A DNA stretch of 64,000 bases, from positions 67,897,741-67,961,740 of the forward strand of contig CM041465.1 of assembly GCA_023213395.1 (NCBI GenBank), in the 5' to 3' direction. Below are positions 33,028 to 42,837 of the stretch, piece after piece (within the stretch, counting starts at the first letter, position 1; each line of letters begins with the position of its first letter). A model generated the notes under the pieces. It did not search any database. It was not told where the DNA came from and saw only the letters and a program-made list of their open reading frames with translations. A program made the position numbers and the translations under genes. Source of the stretch: Cycas panzhihuaensis (lineage: Eukaryota > Cycadophyta).

Positions 33028-33765
33028 ATGAAGATCGCCTCTTAGAATATTAAGGGCATAAATGCCCCCTCAAAGCAAAGCATAGTAAAGGATTTATATA
33101 TAAGACTAGAACCAAATATAATCCTACTTCAGGAAACTAAATTGGAATTGAATAATAGGGTAGCAGTCAAAAATAAGATCTAGAGGATAGCGGAGATGTT
33201 AGTGAAGGGTAGTTATCATGGATCAGGGGAGTTGGTAATTCTTTGGAATCTGAAAGATTGGCAAGGAGAGGCTTGTGTTTTAGATGACCATTTCATCTCC
33301 ATATAGTTTACTTATAGAAAGACAAACCTTCGATGGCTAGCAACTAATGTATATGCCCATATAACTGTGGAACGTAGGAAAATCCTTTGGGATAAGATCC
33401 TAGAACTCCATAAAGATTAGTAGGGCCCATGGCTAGTAGCTAGTGATTTTAATATAGCTCTATCCCCTGTAAAGAAAAAAATAGGACAAGATGAGTGGAT
33501 GAAGAGCATATTAGACTTGGGAGATTTTCTCCAAAAAGGGGGCCTGATGGATATTCATCTTAGGGGGGCTAAATACACCTCATCAAACAGGAGACTGGGG
33601 AATCACCATATACAGGTAAGGCTAGATAGGGTGATGATAAATTATACATGGGCTGACCATCATAATGAAATTAGGTTGGAAGATCTCCCTAAGGTAGCAT
33701 CAAATCATTCCCCATTATTGTTAGACTTTGACATCACTAAGAGGCATATGGGTGCTCATTTTTAG
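33028..33765 (+). pseudogene. LINE 1 ORF2 endonuclease
   Basis: The plus strand begins Met-Lys-Ile-Ala-Ser, a stop where Trp is expected, then Asn-Ile-Lys-Gly. Next come Leu-Leu-Gln-Glu-Thr-Lys (catalytic Glu, about 33130), Asn-Val-Tyr-Ala-His, Trp-Leu-Val-Ala-Ser-Asp-Phe-Asn (catalytic Asp and Asn, about 33430), Arg-Leu-Asp-Arg-Val and Ala-Ser-Asn-His-Ser-Pro-Leu (catalytic His, about 33705). This is the exonuclease-endonuclease-phosphatase fold of L1 ORF2, which nicks target DNA to start reverse transcription. Key residues survive although stops interrupt. The 88-residue frame 33499-33765 is its longest open part. Confidence 0.82.
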
Positions 33766-34339
33766 TTTGAACTAATGTAGACAAAGCATTGGGGTCTTAG
33801 GGACCTAATTGATAGGTGGTGGAAGATTCTGATTAAGGGGTGTGTAATGTGCAAGTTATTAAAAAATTTGAGTTGAGAGAAAATATAGGTGAAATAGTGG
33901 AATAAAAAGGTTCATGGAAATATTTTTAAAATCAAGGATCAGATAGTTGAGGAGTTGAAAGAAATAGAGGCAAGGATTAAGAGGAAGGAAGATCCTAGAT
34001 CTTGGATCACTCTAAGAGAAATCTCCTCAAGAAATTTGAGGAAGTCTTGATTAATGGAGATATATTATAAAGACAAAATTTGAGGAGGGCCCTATGGCTA
34101 GTGGAGGGGGACAGAAATACAAAGTTCTTCCATATGACAACCCTAAAGCACAGGGCTTGTAACCAAATAAATAAGTTGTATAATAGATAAGGTGAAAAAA
34201 CCTACAAGGGGGAAGAAATTAAGAATATAGCGATAGAGTATTTCAAGGATTTGTTTAAGGGGCCTAGCTATCAAGACACGGTGATCAGGAGGAAGTTTAT
34301 GAACTTAATCCTCAAATTAGTGGACAATAAGTAGAACAA

Positions 34340-35540
34340 GATTTTAAAGGCATTGTTATCCCTAGAAGAAGTGAAAGGGGTAGTCTTTGGGATGAAAAAA
34401 GATAAAATGCCAAGTCTAGATGGTTTTTCCCTAGGCTCCTTTTAGGAATATTGGGATATTATAATGGAGGATTTAATGAAGGCCCTGGGTGAGTTTTAAG
34501 AGAACTAGAAAATACTTGGGGAGTGGTAAGCTACTTTTCTAGTGTTGATTCCAAAAAATGAAGGTGTAAAGCTGATAGAGGAATATAGAACAATTAACCT
34601 CTATAATGTGAAATATAAGATCTTGGCAGAAGTGTCTGCTAATAGATTAAAGAATATTCTTCTCTTAATTATTTTTCCTAATCAAGATAGATTCATAAAA
34701 GAGACGTAGATCCTAGATGACATCATCATAATCCATGAGATGATCCATTTTTCCCGTCAGAGGAAAGAACAGAGAATGATTATTAATATTGATCTTTCTA
34801 ATGCCTATGATAGGGTGTCATGGAATTATCTATTAGAGTGTCTCCAGGGGTTTAGCTTTAGAGATCTATGGAGGAAGTTGGTGGCTAGTTGTATTTCTAA
34901 TCCCCAAGACTCGTTATAATCAATGGAACCTCAATGAGGTTTCTTCCTAGGTATAGAGGGCTTCAATAAGGAGATCTTATCCCCCTATTTGTTTATAATT
35001 ATGGCTAAGCTTCTGGGGCGAGCAACAGAGAAGGCTAAGAGAAAGGGAGTGGTAAAGGGGATTAAGCCTACTTCTAGAATTACAAGTAATGTCCATTACC
35101 AATTCATAGATGATAATATTCTACTAAGAAAGGCTACCCTTGGCGAAGCTTGGGCAATAAAAGGGGGTCTTAAGAGGTTCGAGAGAGCTATAAATCAAAA
35201 GATAAATTTGAATAAGAATAGTGTCTTTTTTATGAACAACAAAGACAGGGTACAAAGAAGATCAACAGGATCTTAGAAATGCTTATCCAAATATTACCCA
35301 ATATTTATTTAAGGACATCCCTGTTTATAGGGAAGATGTCAAGAGAGCTTTGGAATCCTACCATAGATCGAATGCAAAGGAAGATGGCTGAGTGGAAGGA
35401 CTCCATTCTAAGCCAGGCAGGTAAGGCCCAATTATTATCTGCCTCACTCCAGAGTATCCTATTATATATGATGTCAATATTTAGGATCTCAACTAAAGTC
35501 ATATTGACTCTAAAATCTATCCAGAAAAGATTCCTTTGAT
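34340..35540 (+). pseudogene. LINE 1 ORF2 reverse transcriptase
   Basis: Motifs in order on the plus strand, with frameshifts: Met-Lys-Lys-Asp-Lys-Met-Pro-Ser-Leu-Asp-Gly-Phe (about 34390), Leu-Ile-Pro-Lys-Asn (about 34545), Glu-Tyr-Arg-Thr-Ile-Asn-Leu (about 34583), Gln-Asp-Arg-Phe-Ile, Ile-Asn-Ile-Asp-Leu-Ser-Asn-Ala-Tyr-Asp (first catalytic Asp, about 34790), a degraded Gly-Leu-Gln-Gly-Asp segment near 34960, then Phe-Ile-Asp-Asp at 35103-35114. After it come Leu-Asn-Lys-Asn-Ser and a Trp-Lys segment of the thumb (35279-35539). It is the polymerase that copies LINE RNA at the nicked target. Confidence 0.82.
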
Positions 35541-35759
35541 CAGGAGTTGAGGAGAAGGATAGGATCCACCTAGGCACGTGGGAGAAAGTTTACCTCCAAA
35601 AATAGGTAAGTGGCTTGAATATTCAAAGATTTGCCTCTTTTAATAGTACCCTAGTGGAGAAATTAGGGTGGTGACTGGATAAGAAATAAGGAGGGTTATG
35701 GGAAAGAATCATATCCCAAAAATACCTTTATGGAAAGAAATTCTTAAAGGATGACACTA

Positions 35760-37180
35760 TAGTTTCTTTGGGATCTCCAATATGGAGAAGTTTTCTTCAA
35801 TCGAGACAAATGCTAGCTTTAGGAGTGCAATGGAAGTTGGAGGATGGTGCTACTATAAATTTCTGGGAAGACATATGGTGTGGTCATATTCAGTTGAAAA
35901 GGAGGCCAAATATGGGCCCTATGCAAGAACTATGTGAGAGAACTTATACAGTAAAGGTTAAAGATTATTAGGTGGGTTAGGATCAAACTAAGAGCTGAAG
36001 AATATTTAAGAAACTATAGGGGGATCAAGGTTCAAGCGATTATATAAAAGCCCTTAAAAAAGAGTTAGGTCAATGTTATATTCTATAAATAGCAAAGCCA
36101 GATTCTATAGTCTGGCCTCTCTCTCCTTCTAGGGATTATACAGTGAAATAAGGGTATTCTTTTATATGCCAAAAATGGGGGTCTCTTAAGAACCCTTTAT
36201 TGGAAAGTGTGTAAAAAATGGGCTTGATACCCAAAGTAGCAGTTTTCTGGTGGTTGTTCTTAAGGAAATTTTGATTGTGGATAATATGTGGAAGAAGGGC
36301 TTTGCGATGGTCAATAAGTGTGTGTTATGTTAGGAGGCTAAGGAGTCGATGGATCACATCCTTCTTCATTGCTCTTACTCTAAGAACATTTCGAAGTTTA
36401 TATGGGCCTAATTTGGTATGGAGTGTATGTTCCTTAGAACACTCAAAGAGTAGGTGATGGCTTAGTAAAGCCCCTTCAGGAGGAAGAACTTGGGACATAC
36501 TTGATAAATCTCCATGGTAATGACGATGTGGAATTTATAGAAGGAGAGAAATAAAAGAATATTTTAAGAGAAGCAGATGGATAAAGTTAGGCTCCATGGG
36601 ATCATTTGTACTATAATCACAAAGACAGTTAATGTCAAAGAAGAGAAATTTATAACAGAATTGAAAGGTATTGTATTAGAGAATTGGGGGATAAAGAGGC
36701 CCAAAGTTACAATGGGAATGAGAAGAAAATGCACATAGATTCCTCTCCCAAAAAATGGGGTGAAAATTAATATTGATGAGGCAGCTAAAGGAAATATAAG
36801 GGAGGTAGGAGGAGGCAGTATTTATAGAAATTTAAAAGAGGAAGTCATGTGGGATTTTGTGGAGTATTATAGAAGGCAAACAAACCATAGAGTGGGGTTG
36901 GCAACGATGTAGAGGGCAGTGGATATGGCCTTAAAGGAAGGTTGTGATAGGGGGATTATAGAAGGGGATTCGTTAAATGTGATAAACATGCTCAGAGGAG
37001 AGGTAGAGCCTAACTAGAAAGCTACAGTTATGATTAGAGATGTCCAAGATGCCCTCAAAGGTAAAGAGAGTGCTCAAGTGTGATACACTTGTAGAGAAGG
37101 GGATGGAGTAGCTAATAAACTAGCTAAGTGGGGGGGTAATGAATAAGAGGACCTACATATGGAGGACCTCACTCATTGTT
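35760..37180 (+). pseudogene. LINE 1 ORF2 C-terminus: zf-RVT and RNase H
   Basis: The frame 35768-35971 includes Trp-Lys-Leu-Glu-Asp-Gly-Ala-Thr-Ile-Asn-Phe-Trp-Glu-Asp, the usual segment ahead of the zf-RVT region. Around 36100-36460 Pro-Lys-Val-Ala-Val-Phe and Cys-Val-Leu-Cys with His-Ile-Leu-Leu-His-Cys mark zf-RVT. At 36755-37180 Val-Lys-Ile-Asn-Ile-Asp-Glu-Ala-Ala-Lys-Gly-Asn, Glu-Gly-Asp-Ser-Leu-Asn-Val and Val-Ala-Asn-Lys-Leu-Ala-Lys form an RNase H of the RVT_3 type, common in plant L1 elements. Frame changes and stops are numerous. Confidence 0.75.
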
Positions 37181-37315
37181 TCATTATCTAATAAGATGTA
37201 TACATGAATAATCATGCATGTCACATCTATCAATACTTTTAGTGAGTGAAATTTTATGTGGATCCACTATATTACATTAAACATTAGATATGTGATAATA
37301 TCATATATTTCAATA
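37170..37315 (-). repeat. Copia E 5' LTR, fragment right of LINE 1
   Basis: This matches 27095-27237, the end of the copia E LTR, with its terminal CA changed to TA. It is followed by TCTTT, also seen at 26705-26709. Confidence 0.75.
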
Positions 37316-39780
37316 TCTTTTTCTAGTTTGGTAATGATTGTAAGTATAAATTGATAGTTTGAATGTTTATAATGTTTACAATCATGCTAAATAGGACCAT
37401 TTGTTAAATTTCTTACAAGGAAATTTTTAACAAAAGGGTAACCTTGAATTATCTTTACTTTAAGGATCTTTATAAATCACAGTTTTGAGTATTTAATTTT
37501 AGGTTTCTTGTTTTAATAGAAAAGAATTTTGGTTCGATTCATCAAAGAGCTTTATTTGCATCATAGGTAAGAATTATGATAGGTTAATGGGGGGCCTAAA
37601 AATTGAACCAAGCAACATAATGAACCTACTTTCTTTCAACAATATATTATGAAAGATTTTCATATTATCTCTAGAGAGATATTTGTTGTTTGTAAGAGAA
37701 AGTAGATAGATCAACCCAACTTTTAAGCTAGTCTTTTCAATATTTTTTATTTATGGGTTTATCTAATAATGATTATAATTTTAAATCCAAAAAATTCAAA
37801 GCCTAGCCTTGCACCTAACCAATTCCAAGTGATTGAAACTTGAGAACAAGGAACATTCAAGTAATTAGTCTTATGCCAATAACAAACTTTCTAAAGCTTT
37901 TGTACATTTGACTCTATTCAATTTCCAAAAGGAAAGAAGTGTTTCTGAATTATCAAACATTAGGTCTTAATGTCTCAATTAATAAGAATGCAATTTTATC
38001 TCATTTAAACCACTCACATTACTTGAATTCTATGAAAATCCATAACTATGGGGTTTGAGGCAACTTAATTTAATTTGGCAGTGATAAGATGGAAAGGGTG
38101 CCAAATTTTAATGAACACTTTAAAGCTTATTCACTTTAGGTTTAGGTGATATTATTAACATGAGATTACTCAATTAAGTAACTACTTTCTCATTCATAAC
38201 TCATAAATGTTACCCTAGAAATAATTATGATTCTGCATTGGGCATACTTGCATGGAATCTAGGATAAACACTTCCCTACACCAACCATTGTGTTCATTAG
38301 TTTGATTAAAGTACAAATAAGCAATAATATAACTATATATGGATCCATAATGTATTAAGCATTAATGCTTGTTATTTAATTAATCCCATATACATTTTTA
38401 TTTCATTCATTCTAATACATATAACCTTCAAGTTTGAGTTCATCAATAGTGGGTTAGATTTAGCCGTGAGATGTAACCTGTGTACAATCGCTTAAGGACT
38501 ACTTATTCAAAAACATCTTTATCATAGCTTTTACATTAAATAGATCTATACACAATATCATCTAGTAGCTCATCTTTAGATCTAAAATAGAAAAGGTACA
38601 AAAGTCGAGAGGCTAACAATAGGCTTATCTAAATTCTTAACTATTTACCTTGTCTAATATTTACACATCTGTCATTATCAATCATGTTGAGAGATAATGT
38701 ATTAGTTCACAACAGTAGAGAAAGGCATCATATGCTCCTTCATTCTAGTAGCAACTTCTTTAATTTGAGCTCACCTAGAGGACCTCATAGATTTAAGTGT
38801 CATAATCATATGCATATAAAAGAAAATTATAACTATGCTTGTACAGCAAAATATATATTTTTTCTTTTTTCTTTTAGCTAATTTAAAGTTAAATAATAGG
38901 AAAGGGGTGTGTGTGTATGTGTTGGGGATGGGGGGTGGGTTGGGGGGGTTGGGGAATAGATAGGGGTATTATAAGCACAAATTAGAGCTAGAGGAGAAAT
39001 CATCACTATTAGAAAGTTGGGCGTTAACCTATATAAATTTAAATTTCAAATAAATAAACCCCCATATGAATTTGATAGCCAAATCAAACCATAAGAGTAG
39101 TTAGTTAAGCTAGAAAGGATGAATTTCCTTTCTAGCCTATATAAAATGGGATTTATATTAAATTAATTAAAAGGGTGTAATTTATGTGGGAAATAATTAG
39201 TTTAAAGTCTCAATAAAGTGAGGCCAAGATTTAATCAATTTAAAGGTAAGTTCATCACTTGTATAATTAAGAATTGTCAAGAACTATGCCATAAAGAACT
39301 CACCTATATTTCCTAATAAGAATCCAAAATCCTAAATACATAGAAAAGCCTAAGAGGGGACTTAATAAGGCCAATATGCAACTATAATAAGCATCATATT
39401 TTTATATTAGAAATCTAGGGGGTGAGTTAAAGATGGAGATACATGAATATAAAACCAAGACACTTGAAGAGGCTATGAATACAACATTACAGTCAAGAGC
39501 ATAAGATTAAGTAGTACACAATGGATATATAATCTTATAAAGGAGGTAGAAAATATCCATTACATTGATCCACTCCTAAAAATGAAAACATATGTGATGC
39601 TAACACAACAAAATAAAAGTTATCAATCATGCAAAGAATAACAAGAAAGGTAAATAAGAAGGGAGAGTAGATTTTGCTATGAATACAACAATTAATGGAC
39701 TTAAAACCACCATAAAGCATGTAAGAAGAATAAAAATAATTATATTCAACTAATGCAATAGAGGATCCAATAGAATGGGA
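37316..39780. other. AT-rich region with no assigned gene
   Basis: About 2.5 kb without a domain I can name on either strand. It contains a G/T-rich tract at 38900-38955. Short frames such as 38684-38881 have no supporting motif. It may be unrecognised repeat or host intergenic sequence. Confidence 0.4.
38904..38955 (+). repeat. G-rich tract with quadruplex potential
   Basis: A purine/T stretch contains a GTGTGTGT dinucleotide run followed by at least six runs of three or more G (GGGG, GGGGGG, GGG, GGGGGGG, GGGG and others) separated by short T/A loops. Confidence 0.6.
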
Positions 39781-39807
39781 TAATGGGAATGAAGACAAAG
39801 AAGCAAA

Positions 39808-40091
39808 TAAACAAAGCTATCATGATTAAGCTACAAAGACTAAACACCTTTAATATAGTAGGGTATATAAAGAAGAACAGGGTGGTAATCCTTCTAAACT
39901 TTGCAAGTACACACAACTTTACCAACTCAAAAAATGAACAACATTCAGGCTGTCACATTGAGCATAACTTAGAATTTAATAACTTGGTACCAAGAAATAG
40001 GCTTTTACCATGCAATAGGAAAATAAAACAAATCGAGGTAAATACTAGGAGTCATAAGCTAAACTCTAACTTATTTTCACTACTAATATGA
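39808..40091 (+). pseudogene. Ty3/gypsy protease fragment, plus strand
   Basis: The plus-strand frame carries Leu-Asn-Thr-Phe-Asn-Ile-Val-Gly-Tyr-Ile, then Val-Val-Ile-Leu-Leu-Asn-Phe-Ala-Ser-Thr-His-Asn-Phe. This fits the start of chromovirus-type proteases, where Leu-Ile-Asp-Ser-Gly-Ser-Thr-His-Asn-Phe is usual; the catalytic Asp is changed to Asn. Downstream landmarks are not clear. It stands next to minus-strand gypsy D but in the opposite orientation, so it is an independent or inverted remnant. Confidence 0.5.
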
Positions 40092-40219
40092 TGCATAGAT
40101 TTAGTCTTGGAAGTATAATAGTGGAGGGCCTTAGTCATATTTAGTACAAGAATTAATGAAAGGTTTATATAATCCAAACATAATGGAATTAAGTATACAT
40201 TACATAGAATCAAGACACT

Positions 40220-40566
40220 TGTAATATATTTGATGTCTATTACTTTATGAGACTATAGTTATGTGGGGAACATGGAGAAATAATGCACATGTATATTATA
40301 ATGGATGTTATACTGTAGAGAAGATTTGAATGAAAATTGAGATGTTTCTTCTAAAGAAGATTGATATTTGATTTACTATTTAATATGATATTCACACAAT
40401 AATTAGGAGGCATATAAAATATACACCAACCTTTTATAGTACATGCCTATTTAAATATGCCTTTCAAATATTATTTTTGTATTATCATTAACCCATTATG
40501 CCAACCTATACGCAATCATTATTAACCCTATGTTAATTAATAATTTGGGTTGTGGGGTTGATAACA
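40220..40566 (-). repeat. Gypsy D 3' LTR
   Basis: Plus-strand ends TGTAATATAT...GATAACA. It matches both ends of 44063-44750 but lacks roughly 340 bases present there. The right edge is fixed by the purine tract. Confidence 0.75.
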
Positions 40567-40583
40567 TCCCCTCCCCCTCTAAG
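40567..40583 (-). other. Gypsy D polypurine tract
   Basis: The minus strand reads CTTAGAGGGGGAGGGGA against the LTR start TGTTATCAACC. Confidence 0.75.
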
Positions 40584-40929
40584 AGATGCTTTTCCCATAA
40601 AACATCATAAGGGTTAGTATAAACATTGGTGCCCTAGTCACAATCTTCTTTGATAACTTTACATATTAAGGGCATTTCTTAGAGCGGTCCCTAACTAATA
40701 ATTTCTTAGGGCAAGTAGTTGAGAGGGCCTTAGATTTAAGATCTACTTAATTTAAAAATTTGTACTGACATGTTTGTTGCTTAAATAAGATAAAAGATGA
40801 CTTGTTTATTATGCTAAAGTTGTACATTTATTGGATGGATTTCCAAATAGTAAAATTGGATTATAAAGCTAACATGATCTTCCTTACTAAGTAAAGACTT
40901 GGAGACAAAGGTGATAAGTCCTAAAAATT

Positions 40930-41900
40930 GATAATGCTTCTCATCCCATCTGAAACATATGAAAATTTCCTTATGATTTAGATTGTAGGTGCCTAATTCT
41001 TTTAGTCATTCTACACCTAGCACCACATCGATAATGTTGATAGGAAAAACATAGTAATTGATTAAAAGTGTACCAAGTTGTAATTTATTGATGTAGAATT
41101 TCACAATCATAGATGATTTAGCATTTACCAGGCATATAGATGTAAAATATCTTGGATTTACTAATATAAATACCCAATCTTATGTTGAGATTTATGTCTA
41201 TAAAATTATGTATACTGCTTTGGTCAATTAGTACAATCATCATTTCCTTTTGCAAGATCCTAAATAATATAATTATGAGTGGTTATTAAACAACTAATAT
41301 ACCTACCATTGAAATGGTTTATTACCCATCATCAATAGACACTTACTACATAAGTTCATCAACTTATCAATAATTGGTGATATCAAGTTTGATGTTATAC
41401 AACTTCTTACTCTATTACATTTAGTTGTTGTTATTTAAACAAATTTTGTGGTGGTTAGGAATCCATTTCTATTAATAGTACAAATAGTTTCGTTCTTATT
41501 AGACTTGTCAGCTTCATCACTTTAAGAAGTTGAAGGGATTAACCTTGGGGTAGGTTATTGGGTCAAAGGAATATAATAAAAAACTCTAGTATTAAGATTA
41601 GCCAAGGCTTATTTTACTAAGGTGATATCATCAACTAGCAAGCTTAGTTGAAACACACTAACCTTAGTATCAATCTCAATATGGAGGTTGGCCTAGTAGT
41701 ATTTTTGTAGCTTTTTCATCAAACACATCTATTTTAAGATGAAGCTTCTCAAAACATTTAGTAAACTCTTTAACAAAACAATCTCATTTGAAATAATGAG
41801 ATAGTTGCACGTTATATGGGATTGAATTAGGGCCTTCAAATACATATGTGGAGTTCATCAACAGAGATAGCCCAAAGTGTGAAATTATAAGCCTTGCACT
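40930..41900 (-). pseudogene. Gypsy D protease and gag C-terminal traces
   Basis: At about 41200-41241 the minus strand reads Val-Leu-Ile-Asp-Gln-Ser-Ser-Ile-His-Asn-Phe-Ile, the retropepsin active site with Gln-Ser in place of Ser-Gly. It continues Leu-Gly-Ile-Tyr-Ile-Ser and a Lys-Gly-Asn-Phe-His-Met-Phe-Gln stretch near 40960, typical of chromovirus-type pro-RT junctions. Further upstream (41500-41900) helical pieces such as Leu-His-Ile-Glu-Ile-Asp fit gag. Stops are frequent. Confidence 0.6.
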
Positions 41901-41960
41901 ATTTATGTGACCACATGTACACATGTCCTTTCAAATGATTAATAGTAAATCATATTTTTT

Positions 41961-42370
41961 CATTTTCATTAGTGATAAAAAGATCCTAAAATATTGTTGT
42001 CATCTTAATAATCCATTCATCTATATCCACAAGGTCTCTTTGTTGAAATTAGGGATTATGAATTATTTTTTGGTACTAAATGGGACTACTACTAGTGGTG
42101 GTGTTACTGTTTGGAGTAAGTTTAGTGTCTTTATCTTGCAATCTATGATAGTGGCCAATTTGCTTTTACCTTTCATTAGTGAAGAATCCTAAAATGTTGT
42201 TAACTTAACAATCCATTCATTTATATACATAGGGCCCTTGACATTGAAATTACAAATTATGAATTGCTTTCTATTACTAAACAGGACTATTAGTGGTGGT
42301 GTCATTATTGTTTGGGGGCATGTGTAGTGTCTCTATCTTACAATCTATGACAGTGGCCAATTTGCTTTTG
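41961..42370. repeat. Tandem duplication of about 205 bp inside gypsy D
   Basis: Unit 1 (41961-42168) and unit 2 (42169-42370) follow each other directly. Both start with a (CA)TTTTCATTAGTG-like block, pass TCCTAAAATRTTGTT, GTGGTGGTGT and ATCTATGAYAGTGG, and end with CCAATTTGCTTTT. They differ by many substitutions, so the duplication is old. Confidence 0.8.
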
Positions 42371-42506
42371 AGTACTAAGACTAATACTAGCATCATCATT
42401 TAAGGCCATTCTAACTATTTTCTTATAATCATATGTCTATATTATGAGTGTTGGATCATATATTAGTAATAAATCTTAAAGGGCCACGAATTGATTGAGA
42501 ACTTTT

Positions 42507-42592
42507 TGTTGGAGCGCGTGACGCTAACTATCATAAGGAAGTCCTATTCCCAAATCACCCTGGGGCTTTTGGTGTAATAGCAACCTGTGACA
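42507..42592 (+). repeat. Left LTR of the miniature element
   Basis: 86 bp from TGTTGGAG to CTGTGACA. It differs from the right LTR at about nine positions. Most differences are transitions. Confidence 0.9.
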
Positions 42593-42594
42593 AG

Positions 42595-42610
42595 TGGTAT
42601 CAGAGCGACT
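42595..42610 (+). other. Primer-binding site of the miniature element
   Basis: TGGTATCAGAGCGACT is an exact 12-base match to the initiator tRNA-Met complement, and better preserved than the primer sites of the large elements here. Confidence 0.9.
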
Positions 42611-42746
42611 AAGGCTCAAAAGAGGTCTTGTGTACTGCAATAGCGCACCCAGAGATGCGTGAAGGTGCTTGTTGGGTGGCACCGAGGAACGTCGTGGTGA
42701 ACATGCATTATCGTGTAGGTACAGCTGACTCCTTGTGACGGGGGAG

Positions 42747-42832
42747 TGTTAGAGTGCATGACGTTAACTATCACAAGGAAGTCCTCTTCCCAAATCACCC
42801 TGGGGCTTTTGGTGTAATGACAACCTGTGATA
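42747..42832 (+). repeat. Right LTR of the miniature element
   Basis: 86 bp from TGTTAGAG to CTGTGATA; the terminal CA has mutated to TA. The preceding GGGGGAG is the purine tract, the following CTTTT the target-site copy. Confidence 0.9.
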
Positions 42833-42837
42833 CTTTT

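Larger units (their letters stand above)
31345..37169 (+). mobile_element. LINE 1: nearly full-length L1-type retrotransposon
   Basis: About 5.8 kb with a 5' untranslated region, ORF1 (DUF4283 plus zinc knuckle) and ORF2 (endonuclease, reverse transcriptase, zinc-finger region, RNase H). It is flanked on both sides by pieces of the same LTR (31276-31340 and 37170-37315). The LTR middle (about 280 bases) is missing, so insertion came with a target deletion or a later loss. No poly(A) tail is evident. All frames are interrupted, mainly by TAG. Confidence 0.85.
26709..37315 (-). mobile_element. Copia E-type LTR element, disrupted by F and LINE 1
   Basis: The left LTR 26709-27237 reads as a 3' LTR on the minus strand, with a polypurine tract directly at its right (27238-27248). 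The matching right LTR is split: its first ~65 bases are at 31276-31340 and its last ~145 bases at 37170-37315, with LINE 1 between them. A primer-like site lies left of 31276. The internal region contains an inverted relative (F). I cannot identify an intact polyprotein in the remaining internal sequence. TCTTT occurs near both outer edges (26705-26709 and 37316-37320), which could be a target duplication. Confidence 0.65.
42507..42832 (+). mobile_element. Miniature LTR element (TRIM/SMART-like), complete with target duplication
   Basis: A 326-bp element: LTR 42507-42592, primer site TGGTATCAGAGCGACT (42595-42610) two bases later, 136 bp of internal sequence, a purine tract GGGGGAG just before 42747, and LTR 42747-42832. 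It is flanked by identical CTTTT at 42502-42506 and 42833-42837. The primer site is an exact initiator tRNA-Met complement. No protein could be encoded, so it relied on another element's enzymes. It sits inside gypsy D. Orientation is set by primer site left and purine tract right. Confidence 0.93.

Noticed and set aside
41923-42192. 89-residue plus-strand frame
   Set aside because: It runs across the tandem duplication on the strand opposite to gypsy D gag; chance frame.
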